Assembly (NCBI GenBank): GCA_002344125.1
Contig: DDTQ01000006.1
Span: 338,182-402,181 of the forward strand
Direction: 5' to 3'
DNA: 64,000 nucleotides
Source of the DNA: Ignavibacteria bacterium UBA2360
Lineage (GTDB): Bacteria; Bacteroidota; Ignavibacteria; Tepidaquicellales; OLB5
In this document: positions 18,143 through 25,681 of the stretch, in pieces
Layout: every line of letters starts with the position of its first letter
Position numbering within the stretch: the first letter of the stretch is position 1
The notes under the pieces: model-generated
The model's database searches: none
The model's input: the letters and a program-made list of their open reading frames with translations, nothing else
What the model was told of the DNA's origin: nothing
Made by a program: the position numbers and the translations under genes

Positions 18143-18795
18143 TACACGCCCCTTGTTTCAGGATGCCAGATATATTTATGCATTTGAAGCTGGAATCTCA
18201 CATTAAGTTTATCCTGCAATATCCATTCTGCCAGCTGAATATTTTCAACTTTATCAAAAACTGGTGAAAGTAAAACCTGTTCAACTTTATTTAACAGATC
18301 ATACGTCAAAATGATATCCTTTACCCATTCATAATCTTTACGGCTGCCAATTACAAATTTAACTTCATCAGTAGACTTAAGATGCTGAATATTTTCATAC
18401 CTGTTCTTTTTTTCCATTCTGCTGTATGGAGTCTTCAGATCCATAATGACTTTGACCCGTTTATCAATATTTTCAATTGGTAACGAACCGCCTGTTTCTA
18501 TCAGCACTTCATAACCTAAATCACACAATTCCTTAATCAAATTATGCACATTTTCCTGAACCAGCGGTTCTCCGCCAGTGATCTCAACAAGTTTGCAATT
18601 GAATGATTTGACTTCATCAACAATATCATCAATTGATCTATCTACCCCTTCGTAGAAAGCATATTCAGTATCACAATACACACAGCGTATGTTGCAATAG
18701 GTTAATCGTACAAACACGCAAGGCAATCCTGCCTTGGTTGACTCACCCTGAATAGAGTGGAAAATTTCGTTGATCTTTAACACAGGAGACCTCAT
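18142..18795 (-). CDS. queE: 7-carboxy-7-deazaguanine synthase (radical SAM)
   Basis: This 217-aa radical SAM protein has the [4Fe-4S] cysteines in CNIRCVYCDTEYAF near residues 33-40 and the SAM-contact motif TGGEPL near 79. SIQGEST near the start is typical of QueE. It contracts the ring of 6-carboxytetrahydropterin, the product of QueD, to form 7-carboxy-7-deazaguanine. It directly abuts queD and overlaps queC by one base. Confidence 0.94.
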   Translation of the reverse strand: MRSPVLKINEIFHSIQGESTKAGLPCVFVRLTYCNIRCVYCDTEYAFYEGVDRSIDDIVDEVKSFNCKLVEITGGEPLVQENVHNLIKELCDLGYEVLIETGGSLPIENIDKRVKVIMDLKTPYSRMEKKNRYENIQHLKSTDEVKFVIGSRKDYEWVKDIILTYDLLNKVEQVLLSPVFDKVENIQLAEWILQDKLNVRFQLQMHKYIWHPETRGV

Positions 18796-19236
18796 CTAGA
18801 GCATTAGCCCCTTCGCCAGCAGTCTGGATTTTTCGGCATAGCTGTTTGGACTCTCATATATCTTCACTGTCAACTCTTCAAATTTATGACCCTTTAAATC
18901 AAGAAGTTCGTTGGTTAGTTTATCCGTAAAATCAGAGCAGATATTTTCAACTGTTGAGTGATAATCAACTACAACTTTTTTCATTTTGTTTTTAACAAGA
19001 AAATTCAGGACTTTTTTATCCCCCTTCCAGCAGAGAAAAGCGTGGTCATATTTTTCGATAATTGGTTTCACTATCTTATTCAGGTCAAAAAAATCGATTA
19101 CCATTCCGTTTTTATCCAGTCCGCCGGTGATTTCAACATTCATGCGGTATGAATGCCCGTGGATATTTTTGCAAAGCCCTTTGTGAAACGGTAAACGGTG
19201 ACCCATTTCCCAGTGGTATTGTTTTGAGATTTTCAT
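18796..19236 (-). CDS. queD: 6-carboxytetrahydropterin synthase
   Basis: This 146-aa T-fold enzyme has zinc-binding histidines in QYHWEMGHRLP and NIHGHSYRMNVEI, the catalytic Cys in GLCKNIHGH, and GMVIDFFDLNKIV followed by the catalytic region KYDHAFL. It makes 6-carboxytetrahydropterin from dihydroneopterin triphosphate, the first committed step of queuosine synthesis. It heads queDEC. On the - strand TAACTTTG (19244-19251), a possible -7 element, lies only a few bases from the ATG, which would give a very short leader. Confidence 0.94.
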   Translation of the reverse strand: MKISKQYHWEMGHRLPFHKGLCKNIHGHSYRMNVEITGGLDKNGMVIDFFDLNKIVKPIIEKYDHAFLCWKGDKKVLNFLVKNKMKKVVVDYHSTVENICSDFTDKLTNELLDLKGHKFEELTVKIYESPNSYAEKSRLLAKGLML

Positions 19237-19296
19237 AATTCTGCAAAGTTAACTAAATTTGAAAGTAATTTAAAGGAAATAACGATCTTTCATAGT

Positions 19297-19770
19297 ATGT
19301 ACCAAATAGTTGAAGTAAACACTCCTGAGTTAATTAACGAGACAAAGGTCCTTTTCAGGGAATATGAAAAGTGGCTGGATGTTTCACTTTGTTTTCAGGG
19401 ATTTGAAGAAGAAATGAATACACTTCCGGGGAAATATTCCCCTCCCGAAGGGAGGCTGTACCTTGTACAGCTTGGAAATAAGTATTCCGGATGCATAGCC
19501 CTGCGGAAACTTGAAGAAGGTATCTGCGAAATGAAGCGGCTTTACCTGAGGGAAGAACTCCGTGGCAAAGGAATAGGAAACACGCTTGTAACAAAGATAA
19601 TTCAGGATGCGAAGGAGATTGGATATAAAACAATGCGTTTAGATACAATCAAAGAAAAGATGCCGAAGGCGGTTGAAATATATACAAAACACGGTTTTGT
19701 TGAAATCAAGCCATATTATCACAATCCGAACCCACATACGCTTTTTATGGAGCTTGATCTAACCAAATAG
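19297..19770 (+). CDS. GNAT family N-acetyltransferase
   Basis: This 157-aa protein has the GNAT acetyl-CoA loop LREELRGKGIGNTLV (about residues 86-100), preceded by EMKRLYL and followed by AVEIYTKHGFVEIKPYY. This order and length match single-domain GNAT enzymes. The substrate cannot be told from the sequence. It is divergent from queD, with about 60 bases between the two starts, and is followed by the tmRNA gene on the same strand. Confidence 0.85.
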   Translation: MYQIVEVNTPELINETKVLFREYEKWLDVSLCFQGFEEEMNTLPGKYSPPEGRLYLVQLGNKYSGCIALRKLEEGICEMKRLYLREELRGKGIGNTLVTKIIQDAKEIGYKTMRLDTIKEKMPKAVEIYTKHGFVEIKPYYHNPNPHTLFMELDLTK

Positions 19771-19787
19771 ACTTCCTTATATTGGAA

Positions 19788-19818
19788 TTGTATAACTCCC
19801 CTATTTGTTATATTTTTG
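19788..19818 (+). promoter_or_regulatory. Promoter of the tmRNA gene (TTG-N20-TAnnTTTG)
   Basis: TTG at 19788-19790 is followed after 20 bases by TATTTTTG at 19811-19818. Spacing and sequence match the etfB promoter in this window and the Bacteroidota consensus. The mature tmRNA 5' end is 30 bases downstream, leaving a short leader for RNase P to remove. Confidence 0.55.
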
Positions 19819-19847
19819 TAAACATTAGTTCAAATTGTTCTTTTAAT

Positions 19848-20207
19848 GGGGATGAATTTGGTTTCGACGGGAATACAGATGTTTAAGACTGCATTCCGCG
19901 TTCTCAGCAAGCGCGTTAAAAAGGCTGAAAGTCAAAATAAACGACAATAATAATTACGCTTTAGCTGCTTAATAAATAAGCCGCTCGTCTTTTACCGCCT
20001 CCACCGCTCATTTGGAAGGTAAAAGGCGCCAAACTTTTGAGCTGGCCGCAAGGTTTACTTGAGCCAAACGGTGAGATAACTTCAAGTGTAGGTTTTGTAC
20101 CGCTAATTCAGCGGGGCTGTGCAAAGCTGAATTCCAAACGCTGAATATGAATGTAGGCGTCTTAATGGTCTTGTTTTCGGACCCGGGTTCGACTCCCGGC
20201 ATCTCCA
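19848..20207 (+). ncRNA. ssrA: Transfer-messenger RNA (tmRNA)
   Basis: The 5' end GGGGATGAATTTGGTTTCGA and the 3' end with the T-arm GGGTTCGACTCCC and ATCTCC-A form the tRNA-like domain; GGGGAT pairs with ATCTCC with one G-U. The tag frame ends in codons for N-D-N-N-N-Y-A-L-A-A followed by TAA at 19970-19972. The three bases before the first AAC are ATA, not the usual GCA or GGN, so the resume codon is uncertain: ATA (19937) or AAA (19934). CCA is not encoded (genome has CTA). A terminator follows. Confidence 0.95.
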
Positions 20208-20214
20208 CTAAATT

Positions 20215-20244
20215 GAAAAGGTGAGTTCATTAACTCACCTTTTC
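20215..20244 (+). terminator. Terminator between tmRNA and yidC
   Basis: Thirteen-base arms GAAAAGGTGAGTT / AACTCACCTTTTC with a 4-base loop, then TTGTTTC. It lies between the convergent tmRNA and yidC genes and may serve both. Confidence 0.8.
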
Positions 20245-20261
20245 TTGTTTCTAAACTTAAC

Positions 20262-22094
20262 CTACTTCTTACCTTTATTCTTTAATACCGCCTTTTGCTG
20301 AACAACAACCGCTTCCTCTTCGCCTTCTTTTTTACCCTTTTTGGTAATGTAGTACTGCTCAATTATTGAAAGCAAATTGAACATGAAGTAATACAGGTTT
20401 AAACCTGCCGGAAGTGTTGTGAACAGGAACGTAAGCATGATTGGCATAATGTATACCATAGCCATCTGCTTGGGATCCTTCACGGTCATTTTTTGCTGGA
20501 TGAACATTGTAACACCCATAAGCAGCGCTAAGCCTGAAAGGTAATCCACGCCGAAGAGCGGTATGGTGAACGGCAATTGCAGGATAACATCAGGGACTGC
20601 CAAGTCATGGATCCACAGGCCAAAGTACGCCTGGCGAAGCTCAATGGTGCTGCTGAATACACCAAACAGCGCATACAGTATAGGAAGCTGCAGCAGCATT
20701 GGCAGGCATCCGCCTGCGGGATTTATCTTCTCTTCCTTGTACATCTTCATCAGCATCTGCTGCTGTTTCTGCGGATCATCTTTGTACTTCTCTTTAAGCG
20801 CGTTCATCTTCGGCTGAAGCTCACCCATCTTCTTCATGGATTTCATCTGGTAACGGGTAAACGGTGTTAACACGATCTTCATCACAATTGAGAAGATTAT
20901 AATAACGATGCCCCAGTTCGAAATAAACTTATGCAGGAAGAGGAAGAACGGCAATATCGCGTACTGCGCAATGGGTCTTACAAGGAAATCCAGCGAGAAC
21001 CGCATTGTTGATTGCAGGTTCATATTGTAACTTTTCAGGATCTCGTAATCAACGGGACCTAAGTAAATCTTAAACTTATTGCGCTCCTGCTTTTCATTCT
21101 TAACAGCCATTTTGAGGGCAATGGAATAATCCTTTTCATGGCCCTTGTGCGGGAGCTCATAGTAATTGCCGGTGATGTAGGAACCATCCGCTTTGCGCCC
21201 GTCAGGGATAAGGAACACGGTGAAATACTTTATCCTGCTGCTTACCCAGCTAGTCTGACCGTTCAGGTCTGATTTCAGGGGCTCGTCTTTATCAGTAACA
21301 TCCAGTACTTCAAGCTCATCACCCATTTCTGCGAACGCCTGCGCGTGACTGCCTTCACCATCGCTGCGGTACTCCGTTAGCTTAAGCGAATTTTCCCAGG
21401 CAAGCTGGTACTCATAGTTTGAAATAAACTTACTCGAGTTATCAAGCCCTATCTCAACATCAAACATGTACGTATCATTGCGGAAAGTAAAGGTCTTGGT
21501 GATCTTCGCGCCGTTTGAATCAACGGGCATTTCGTAAACTACTTTGAACTCCTCGGTACCGCTGAGGGTCTTTCTTTCCCAGGGCTGGTAAGCCGAGTTG
21601 AAATAAAGCTCTTTAGTATTGATAAGCTTGCCTTCGGTGGAGTTGAACAACAGATTCAGCTCTCCTCCCTTGTTCAGGTAAAGCAGCTGAACCGGGAAGC
21701 CATCCCATGTTTTAAATCCTTTGACTTCATACTTGATCAAGGCTCCGCCCTTTGTGGAAAACTCAGCGTAGTATTTATCGGTTTCAACAATAACGACTTT
21801 ATCTTCGCCCTTTTCAAACTTACCGAATAACGATCCGTATTTCTCTGAAACAGGCTGAAGGGTCTTTACTGTATCGCCGTTTACAACTTTTTTAATGGTA
21901 TCAATGGTTGTTGATTGCTGCTGCTGTTTCTGCTGCTCGCTCTGCACCCTGTTGAGGCTATCTTTGTTTATCTGCTGCTCAGTAGTCTTTTTATCTTCAG
22001 GAGGAGGCGGCGGCGCGTTCTTGTTCTGGAAGTACAGCCAGCCAAGCAGTATAACGCCGATCAACACAAAACCGATTATCGAATTTCTATCCAT
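20262..22094 (-). CDS. yidC: Membrane protein insertase YidC
   Basis: This 610-aa protein has the Gram-negative layout. An N-terminal membrane anchor (FVLIGVILLGWLYF) is followed by a low-complexity Gln-rich linker, a large periplasmic domain (about 70-360), and the conserved five-span insertase core from about 375. The core includes TRYQMKSMKKMGELQPKMN, the C1 coiled-coil loop with NPAGGCLPMLLQLPI, and GLNLYYFMFNLLSIIEQYYI near the end. It inserts and folds inner-membrane proteins. It ends the rpmH-rnpA-yidD-yidC cluster, 7 bases after yidD. Confidence 0.96.
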   Translation of the reverse strand: MDRNSIIGFVLIGVILLGWLYFQNKNAPPPPPEDKKTTEQQINKDSLNRVQSEQQKQQQQSTTIDTIKKVVNGDTVKTLQPVSEKYGSLFGKFEKGEDKVVIVETDKYYAEFSTKGGALIKYEVKGFKTWDGFPVQLLYLNKGGELNLLFNSTEGKLINTKELYFNSAYQPWERKTLSGTEEFKVVYEMPVDSNGAKITKTFTFRNDTYMFDVEIGLDNSSKFISNYEYQLAWENSLKLTEYRSDGEGSHAQAFAEMGDELEVLDVTDKDEPLKSDLNGQTSWVSSRIKYFTVFLIPDGRKADGSYITGNYYELPHKGHEKDYSIALKMAVKNEKQERNKFKIYLGPVDYEILKSYNMNLQSTMRFSLDFLVRPIAQYAILPFFLFLHKFISNWGIVIIIFSIVMKIVLTPFTRYQMKSMKKMGELQPKMNALKEKYKDDPQKQQQMLMKMYKEEKINPAGGCLPMLLQLPILYALFGVFSSTIELRQAYFGLWIHDLAVPDVILQLPFTIPLFGVDYLSGLALLMGVTMFIQQKMTVKDPKQMAMVYIMPIMLTFLFTTLPAGLNLYYFMFNLLSIIEQYYITKKGKKEGEEEAVVVQQKAVLKNKGKK

Positions 22095-22101
22095 TATATG
22101 T

Positions 22102-22347
22102 TTAATTCACTTTCATTTTTTTTTCGGGAACCGGGTCATACCCGCCTTCAAAGAAAGGGTTGCATTTCAATATTCTAACAGCGGCAAGGTAAGTACCTTT
22201 AAACAATCCGTGTCTTTCCAGCGCTTCGGCGGCATAGGTTGAGCACGTTGGGTAGTGCCTGCACGATGGCGGGAACAGCGGTGAAATGGCATACTTATAC
22301 AGCCTGATAAGGAGTATAAGTAAGTACTTCGGGTTCAGGTATTTCAG
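22102..22347 (-). CDS. yidD: Membrane protein insertion efficiency factor YidD, no standard start codon
   Basis: The - strand encodes PPSCRHYPTCSTYAAEALER, then GTYLAAVRILKCNP and EGGYDPVPEKK, the full signature of YidD with its conserved cysteines. The frame is open upstream to about 22437, but that stretch contains no ATG, GTG or TTG in this frame. I placed the start at CTG 22347 (LKYLNPKYLLILLIRLYK), giving 81 aa, close to family length, with GGAG 12 bases upstream. CTG 22338 or an ATT further upstream are alternatives. YidD aids YidC-dependent insertion. It lies between rnpA and yidC as in most bacteria. Confidence 0.85.
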   Translation of the reverse strand: MKYLNPKYLLILLIRLYKYAISPLFPPSCRHYPTCSTYAAEALERHGLFKGTYLAAVRILKCNPFFEGGYDPVPEKKMKVN

Positions 22348-22451
22348 CCTGCCAGGTTTCTCCGCGGAGCTGTTTTGATGAATTGTATTAGTGGTTAAGA
22401 CGCTGATATTGTAATAAAATTTTGTTTGTAGAAATAATTATTTGAATGCTG

Positions 22452-22849
22452 CTAAACTTTGGCCAGGATCTTATCCAATAGCGTGATCATATCCGGTTTG
22501 ATCTCCTTGAAGCTAAGCACCCTATGGTTTGTATATGCTGAATTTGAAAGGGAGAAGAGAATTCTTAGCCTGATATCCTTTTCAGCGGCGCGGGTAAGAA
22601 GCGGGGTTTTGTTAAGCCTGTATGCTTCCTTCAGTAACCGCCTGAGGCGGTTACGGCTGCTGGATTTTTTAATTTTTTTTTTGATAACAAAAAACCGACT
22701 TTAACATGAAAGTCGGTTTTACTACCTGAAAAATTTAAAAATGCATTTACATTACCTGATTCGAGCTTTTTAGAACCTGAAAGAACTTCTTCAAAAACGC
22801 CAAATCCGCGGATGATCTCATTTTTCCCTAATGTAAATATTCTGCTCAA
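22452..22849 (-). CDS. rnpA: Ribonuclease P protein component, with an apparent -1 frameshift
   Basis: The start (22849) reads MSRIFTLGKNEIIRGFGVFEEV and continues to VGFLLSKKKL, then leaves the family sequence and stops at 22631. The next frame carries the missing half: RNRLRRLLKEAY, with the RNR signature of RnpA, on to ITLLDKILAKV and a stop at 22452. Adding one base within the A10 run (22673-22682) or the six-base run at 22689-22694 restores a 132-aa RnpA of normal length. The protein is needed for tRNA and tmRNA 5' maturation, so true loss is unlikely. An assembly error or slippage at A10 are the simplest explanations. Confidence 0.88.
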
Positions 22850-22906
22850 AGTTTAAAATTTAAGTTAAATTCAGTTAATAAACCAAATTATCCGGCTGGC
22901 GGAATA

Positions 22907-23065
22907 TTACCTTGTAAACTTCTTTTCATCGCTCACGGTCAGCTTTTTTCTGCCCTTAGCTCTGCGGCTTGCTAAAACGGCTCTGCCGTTCTTGGTACTC
23001 ATTCTTTCCCTGAAACCGTGCTTGTTCTTGCGCTTTGTATTGCTTGGCTGGAACGTTCTTTTCAC
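22907..23065 (-). CDS. rpmH: Ribosomal protein bL34
   Basis: The - strand from GTG 23065 encodes 52 residues: MKRTFQPSNTKRKNKHGFRE, then RMSTKNGRAVLASRRAKGRK and a short charged tail ending KKFTR. This is the standard L34 sequence with a slightly longer C-terminus. It is the first gene of rpmH-rnpA-yidD-yidC. In many bacteria dnaA and the origin lie upstream; here the upstream DNA holds repeats and an HTH gene instead. Confidence 0.96.
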   Translation of the reverse strand: MKRTFQPSNTKRKNKHGFRERMSTKNGRAVLASRRAKGRKKLTVSDEKKFTR

Positions 23066-23077
23066 AACTACTCCTAT

Positions 23078-23145
23078 ATTCCCTTTATGGGTTCAACCCT
23101 TTTGGGGTTTACCCCTTTGGGGACCGCGTCAGCGGTGACTTGTTT
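23078..23145 (-). other. Nested palindromes upstream of rpmH
   Basis: Three hairpins lie in a row: GGGTTCAACCC, GGGGTTTACCCC and ACCGC-GTCA-GCGGT. They lie in the probable leader of the rpmH mRNA and could be an attenuator-like or REP-like element. No function can be assigned. Confidence 0.4.
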
Positions 23146-23219
23146 ATAAAATTTCCTTTTAATAAAACGCTAAAATAATGAAATATTTCAATACTTTCAA
23201 GGCTTGAAAATGAGACCTC

Positions 23220-23410
23220 GCCCTCCCCCTGCCAGGGGGAGCTGGAGGGGGTATCTGGCTGGTTCTGTTCCCGTATAGTCTCTCCGCAGGAGGACTTTGC
23301 GGTGTTAAGTTACCACCACTGTCAAAGCCAGTCCTTCGGCCTCAATCCCGCTTTGCGGGATTTCTTCCCCTCCTAAAAACAACTGCAGGGGCAGTCAGGT
23401 GAGGGGAGCT
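23220..23410. repeat. Dispersed intergenic repeat, copy near rpmH
   Basis: This GC-rich stretch contains CCCTGCCAGGGGGAGCTGG and a segment from ACCACCACTGTCAAAG through AGTCCTTCGGCCTCAATCCC. The second part recurs near 31065-31110 and 31810-31850. No convincing gene is present; short open frames here lack any family resemblance. Confidence 0.6.
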
Positions 23411-23686
23411 AAAAACAAATGCTCTCTGTTCCCGCAAAGACTCTCGCTTTCTGCGCTTTTGCAGTCCCGCGTTTCTGCTTAAGCGGGATTGATGGCACTG
23501 CGGGGACTAGAGCCCTGATTGGATTAGCCTTATATAACAACATCGAATGCGCCCATGCAGGGCTTGGTAAAAATGATTTGTTTACCTCGATGGGCTTTGC
23601 CCATCGCTGATATCTTCCGCCCTTTCAGGGCTTGTTTTGATTCTAACCCCGTTAGGTCTACTGACTGCCATAGGCAGTGGGTTTTT

Positions 23687-23920
23687 CTCACGATGATTCT
23701 CATTGTGAAAACGATATTTTTTTTTGGCGGAATCTTGTATAGTTTTTGGCGAATACACTTTGTTTTTGCGGAAAATATTTTCTCATTATGAATATATTCA
23801 TGCTGAGAAATTCTCAAGATGAATTTTTCATCGTGAGAATTTGCCGGTTTGATGAAAATTTACGCATTAATTTTTTTGCGTTTTCTCAAGGTGATTCTCA
23901 CTGTGATCATTCATATTGAG
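23687..23920. promoter_or_regulatory. Cluster of nine TCA-N3-TGA palindromic motifs
   Basis: CTCA-NNN-TGA or its complement occurs at 23687, 23699, 23782, 23798, 23813, 23828, 23885, 23897 and 23911. Two pairs are exactly 12 bases apart (23687/23699 and 23885/23897), and two further pairs are 15 or 16 bases apart in inverted orientation. The cluster flanks and runs into the 3' end of the HTH gene. It looks like a set of protein-binding sites (operator, iteron or partition-site type); the binder is unknown, with the adjacent HTH protein the obvious candidate. Confidence 0.6.
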
Positions 23921-24895
23921 ACTGCCGCGAACTGCCTCAGCGGGCGCGGCGGCACTCTGTGCCCGCTTAATAAACGGATGCGAAGCGATTATTTTGGCAA
24001 CACTTTCACGGCTTGCGGAGGGAGAAAGTACTCCCACTATCTGCATGAGCTCATCAAATGAATAAAAGCCGCCTGCCGAGGCTGCGGAATTGCGGATCTG
24101 GGTGAGTACCTTTGTGGTTGAGGCGAGCTGCCGCAGCTCCAGCGGCGTTATATAGCCGCGGCGCATAGCGCTGTTAAGCTGGTTGCGAAGCAGAACATCT
24201 ATCGAGAAATTTACCGATTCCTCCTTAGACCTCCCCCCCGCTTCTGATGAGGCGGCGATCTGATCAAGCGCGCCCTTGATGACGGAGTTCTTAACATAAT
24301 GCACCACACCGCCGGGGAAAGTGAGTTTCTGGATGCCATCTGGATCTTTGGTGTTAATGCCTGCAATTGTACAGAAAAATTGCGATGCGTTACCCTGATA
24401 TTGCGGCACTTTGGGATCCTTTGGCGAAGCGCCCTCCTTGCCATCGGCCCTGATAGCAGGCACGTGTGATATTTTTAAGCCTTCGCTTGTCTTAGAGTTA
24501 TATATGTGATGAACAACTTTTGGCTTGGGTTCACTTAAAAGCTGCGCGGCCGTGGTGACCTTCTGTTTAGCCTTTATAAGGCGCACCAGGGTATATTCAA
24601 ATCCTTTTATCTCAGACATTTCTTTCATGATATCTTCATTGGATTTGCGGGCTAACATCATTTCAGCCATGAGCTCCATTTCGAGGTTGGTGATCTTTGT
24701 CATACAGGGTTTATGCTTGCGTTTGCGGTAAGAGCCGGGCTTTGGTTTGCCAAGCTCACGATAAATTGTAGCTACGCTGAGTTTGTGTTTAGCGCAAATT
24801 TCCTGAAGGCACTTTTTGTGTTCCGCGGGCGAGGAATCGCCGATCCTGCGAAGCTTGAGGATATCATTGTGAAGCGAGAAGTTGAATTCTTTCAT
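23867..24895 (-). CDS. Unrecognised protein with N-terminal helix-turn-helix
   Basis: I do not recognise this 342-aa protein. Residues about 25-50 (HKKCLQEICAKHKLSVATIY) look like a helix-turn-helix of the resolvase/transposase or phage small-terminase sort. A basic linker (GKPKPGSYRKRKHKP) and a long helical segment (about 65-120) follow, then a mixed domain and a second helical region near 225-320. No catalytic motif is visible. The last 16 or so codons (NMNDHSENHLEKTQKN) are written by the TCA-N3-TGA motif cluster, so the stop was probably acquired from that repeat. It stands where dnaA might be expected upstream of rpmH and may be part of a mobile insertion. Confidence 0.6.
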   Translation of the reverse strand: MKEFNFSLHNDILKLRRIGDSSPAEHKKCLQEICAKHKLSVATIYRELGKPKPGSYRKRKHKPCMTKITNLEMELMAEMMLARKSNEDIMKEMSEIKGFEYTLVRLIKAKQKVTTAAQLLSEPKPKVVHHIYNSKTSEGLKISHVPAIRADGKEGASPKDPKVPQYQGNASQFFCTIAGINTKDPDGIQKLTFPGGVVHYVKNSVIKGALDQIAASSEAGGRSKEESVNFSIDVLLRNQLNSAMRRGYITPLELRQLASTTKVLTQIRNSAASAGGFYSFDELMQIVGVLSPSASRESVAKIIASHPFIKRAQSAAAPAEAVRGSLNMNDHSENHLEKTQKN

Positions 24896-24980
24896 AGTGG
24901 TAATTTTTTTTTGGGTTGAGCCCGACGAAGCCGGGCGAAAACTTACTCCGAAGGAGGAAGTTTCGGGTTATTGGATTGAA

Positions 24981-25022
24981 GTTACAAGTTACAGGTTACA
25001 AGTTGCATGTTACAGGTTACAA
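24981..25022. repeat. Seven-base tandem repeat (GTTACAn)x6
   Basis: Six consecutive 7-base units of GTTACAA or GTTACAG, one of them GTTGCAT, lie between the HTH gene and the small ORF upstream of it. The array is short and imperfect. Confidence 0.8.
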
Positions 25023-25325
25023 ATTGTATATCATTGGTTTCTCCGGTCGAACGGCTTTCGCAGAGCGAGAAGCGGCTTTTCTGCGTTCAGACTCTCTGAT
25101 AGCCAACATGTAAATATAGAGATCGCCGGGCAGATACTCACGGCCAAAAACTTCTTCAAGGAAATCCGTGCACCTTGGAGAGCGGGTGCGCTTGTGTGGT
25201 GGCGGCGCCGGGGCAAGAAAATTACGAAGTAATTTTCGAAGCCGAAGGATTGCTCTGCCAGTTCCCGCGCCTGCCGCTTTAGCGGCTTTTGTGAAGATCA
25301 GTTTAAATACCTTAAATATGGACAT
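25017..25325 (-). CDS. Possible small basic protein upstream of the HTH gene
   Basis: This 102-aa open frame begins MSIFKVFKLIFTKAAKAAG with a basic-hydrophobic N-terminus, then has a proline-rich turn and the protein-like stretch FLEEVFGREYLPGDLYIYML. It resembles no family I know. It lies 121 bases upstream of the HTH gene on the same strand, so it could be its partner. GC-rich open frames in repeat DNA arise by chance, and there is no clear ribosome-binding site, so this is a weak call. Confidence 0.3.
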   Translation of the reverse strand: MSIFKVFKLIFTKAAKAAGAGTGRAILRLRKLLRNFLAPAPPPHKRTRSPRCTDFLEEVFGREYLPGDLYIYMLAIRESERRKAASRSAKAVRPEKPMIYNL

Positions 25326-25681
25326 AGGAATAAAGGTTAGATTAGAAATTAATATGCTTTCTGCATACTAATGGCAATATAGTATATGCGAATGGCATTG
25401 TCAAGGGGGAAATTCAAGAATCAAAACCAAAAGGCCGACTCCAAAGCTCAAAGGGACACTAAGACTGTTTCTTAGCAGCCCCGCCCTCTTGACTGTCGGT
25501 GCAGTCCATCGCGGCGGGGAATAAATCCACCCAGATAAAGTCCGAGAGGAGCGAAATAGACATTGGTATTTGGTGAGATTAGAAACAAGTCTGGCGCTTC
25601 GCTAAGCCTAAAAAACAAGACAAGCAACAGCTAAACGAGTCATACTGCCAAAAACGGGGGGAGACAACTGGATTTAACTTT
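25326..25681. other. Gene-free stretch before the defence block
   Basis: No open frame, tRNA or known RNA fold was recognised in these 356 bases. A short hairpin CTAAGACTGTTTCTTAG lies near 25459. The segment marks the change from GC-rich repeat DNA to the AT-rich defence genes and could contain an insertion junction. Confidence 0.4.

Noticed and set aside
20008..20208. Open frame antisense to the tmRNA gene (66 aa, begins MEMPGVEPGSENK)
   Set aside because: It is the complement of the conserved T-arm and acceptor of tmRNA, a known source of false gene calls.
22459..22704. Open frame on the + strand opposite rnpA
   Set aside because: It is the antisense shadow of the second half of rnpA; the - strand frame carries the RNR family motif.
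23419..23610. 63-aa open frame in the rpmH upstream region
   Set aside because: It lies in dispersed repeat sequence and has no protein-like pattern or ribosome-binding site.
23066..23866. Chromosomal origin upstream of rpmH
   Set aside because: No dnaA gene and no TTATCCACA-like boxes were seen here; the TCA-N3-TGA motifs are a different sequence.
25541..25580. Possible RNase P RNA fragment (AAAGTCCGAGAGGAG)
   Set aside because: Only a few bases resemble the conserved core and the rest of the fold is absent.
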